Source of the DNA: an uncultured Fusobacteriaceae bacterium | GTDB taxonomy: Bacteria; Fusobacteriota; Fusobacteriia; Fusobacteriales; Fusobacteriaceae | Direction: 5' to 3' | DNA: 7,076 nt | Assembly: GCA_947072715.1 (NCBI GenBank) | Contig: CAMTJB010000048.1 | Span: 1 to 7,076, forward strand | In this document: positions 6,074 through 7,076 of the stretch, piece by piece | How positions within the stretch are numbered: position 1 is the stretch's first letter | Layout: every line of letters begins with the position of its first letter | The notes under the pieces: model-generated | What the model saw: only the letters and a program-made list of their open reading frames with translations | Databases searched by the model: none | What the model was told of the DNA's origin: nothing | Made by a program: the position numbers and the translations under genes

Positions 6074-7076
6074 TTATTCAACTATATTTACTTTATCTTT
6101 ATCCATAAGTAGAAATTGTCCATCTATAACAAGTGACAAGCCCTCTTTTAATTCATCATTTTTTATCTCTACTAAATCTTCAAAAGCATATCCTCTTTTT
6201 ACTTTTATCTCTTCAGCAATTCCATTTTCTATAACAAAAACATAAGAAAACAGATCTCTTACTACTATTGTTGATTTTGAAACAACAAAGGCTTCTTTTT
6301 CTCCAGACTCAATAATTGTCTTTGCATACATCCCTTTTTTTAATACATGATCTCTATTATCTACAAGTATCTTTACATCATATTTTTTACTATCTTTATT
6401 TGCTACAGGATTTACCTCTGTAACTTTACCCTTATACTCTCTATCAGCTCCATCTATTAATAAAGTAGCTATATTTCCCACTTGCATATCAAATATCTCA
6501 GAAACTGAAACTCCTGTTTTTATGTACATTTGATTACTATCAACAATTGTAAACACTGCCTTATTAACTTCTATATCTCTAAATAGTTTTTCATCTAAAT
6601 CTGTTACTATTCCGTCAATTTTAGCTTTCATAGTAAGATCATCATAGTCCTCTTTAGCCTTTAAATATGTTGCTTTTGCTGTATCTAAATTTCCTTTAGC
6701 TACATCATAAGCACCCTTTTGAGTTAAAAATTCATCTTCTGATATATATTTTTCTAATCTTAATTGTTTGAATTTAGCAAAACTTATCTCTTTTATTTTT
6801 AACTCTGATGCCATTGACTCATAATTAGCTTTTGCCTTAATATAATTAGACTCTATCTCTTGACTTTCTAATCTAACTATTATATCTCCTCTTTTTACAA
6901 AATCTCCATTTTTATAATTTATTCCAATTACTGTTCCACCTGTTTTAGTTATTACTGTTACTTCATTTAAAGGTTCTAAAAGTCCACTAGATGTATTACT
7001 CTTCTTTATCATACTTTTCTTTAATGGAGTTATCTTAACATTTTTTAGTTGTTCAGTTTTTTTAGCTGATCCTTTT
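6074..7076 (-). CDS. RND efflux periplasmic adaptor (membrane fusion protein), N-terminus outside window
   Basis: This adaptor bridges the RND permease to an outer-membrane TolC-like channel. The frame stays open to the window edge, giving 333 visible residues. The Met at 7012 has no ribosome site and is preceded in frame by GSAKKTEQLKNVKITPLKKS, which reads like the linker after a signal or lipoprotein anchor, so the true start is beyond 7076. Numbering from that internal Met, the first lipoyl half is at about 16-52 (GGTVIGINYKNGDFVKRGD). A helical hairpin at about 53-128 is rich in Lys/Glu/Ala. The second lipoyl half is at about 129-160 (AKIDGIVTDLDEKLF), followed by a beta-barrel at about 165-240 and a membrane-proximal domain to the end. 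This is the HlyD/AcrA domain order. The relatively short hairpin is typical of RND adaptors. The permease begins 21 nt downstream, so the two form one operon. Confidence 0.94.
   Translation of the reverse strand, partial: KGSAKKTEQLKNVKITPLKKSMIKKSNTSSGLLEPLNEVTVITKTGGTVIGINYKNGDFVKRGDIIVRLESQEIESNYIKAKANYESMASELKIKEISFAKFKQLRLEKYISEDEFLTQKGAYDVAKGNLDTAKATYLKAKEDYDDLTMKAKIDGIVTDLDEKLFRDIEVNKAVFTIVDSNQMYIKTGVSVSEIFDMQVGNIATLLIDGADREYKGKVTEVNPVANKDSKKYDVKILVDNRDHVLKKGMYAKTIIESGEKEAFVVSKSTIVVRDLFSYVFVIENGIAEEIKVKRGYAFEDLVEIKNDELKEGLSLVIDGQFLLMDKDKVNIVE

Noticed and set aside
5487..6245. 252-codon plus-strand open frame opposite the RND permease and adaptor genes
   Set aside because: It spans the junction of two clear minus-strand genes, has Ser/Ile/Leu-rich low-information sequence as expected from the complement of AT-rich codons, and resembles no family I know.
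7010..7012. Met at 7012 as the start of the adaptor
   Set aside because: The frame is open to the window edge upstream, there is no ribosome site, and the upstream residues read like the linker of an exported adaptor. The gene is partial here.

Overview
The window is AT-rich DNA with five long genes, all on the minus strand, so transcription runs from high to low coordinates. Codon use is strongly A/T-ending and ribosome sites are GGAG-like. A tripartite-type efflux pump implies an outer membrane. This combination best fits a low-GC, anaerobic Gram-negative lineage such as Fusobacteriota (Fusobacterium, Cetobacterium or relatives). That placement is inferred from style and gene content, not from a marker gene.

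Region 1 (7076 down to about 2166) is the downstream part of an efflux operon. It begins with an RND/HlyD-type periplasmic adaptor whose N-terminus lies beyond the window. After 21 nt comes a complete HAE1-type RND permease starting at an ATG at 6052. An 8-nt overlap then leads into a small potassium-channel-like membrane protein (2344-3018). A 14-bp stem hairpin with a U-tract at 2166-2218 ends the unit. The adaptor and permease would form the inner-membrane and periplasmic parts of a pump that needs a TolC-like outer-membrane channel, which is not in view. The ion channel translationally coupled to the permease is the unusual member.

Region 2 (1970-2343) has no recognised gene. On the minus strand it contains the terminator, a cluster of five TGATAA/TTATCA hexamers, and a good sigma-70-type promoter (TTGAAT, 17 nt, TATAAT). 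Downstream of the channel stop codon the same frame stays open for 55 more codons, including a short ORF with its own ribosome site.

Region 3 (1969 down to 1) is a two-gene unit read from that promoter: an AEC-family permease (352 aa, start corrected to 1969), then after 40 nt a D-2-hydroxyacid dehydrogenase of the D-lactate/2-hydroxyglutarate/VanH type, cut by the window edge just before its expected catalytic His. Together they suggest production or use of a D-2-hydroxy acid (or its 2-oxo acid) and its transport across the membrane. The substrate cannot be read from the sequence.

I see no tRNA, rRNA, CRISPR array, insertion sequence or prophage gene. The region looks like ordinary chromosome. 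The points most worth checking are the channel in the efflux operon, the hexamer cluster ahead of the permease promoter, and the open frame after the channel stop.
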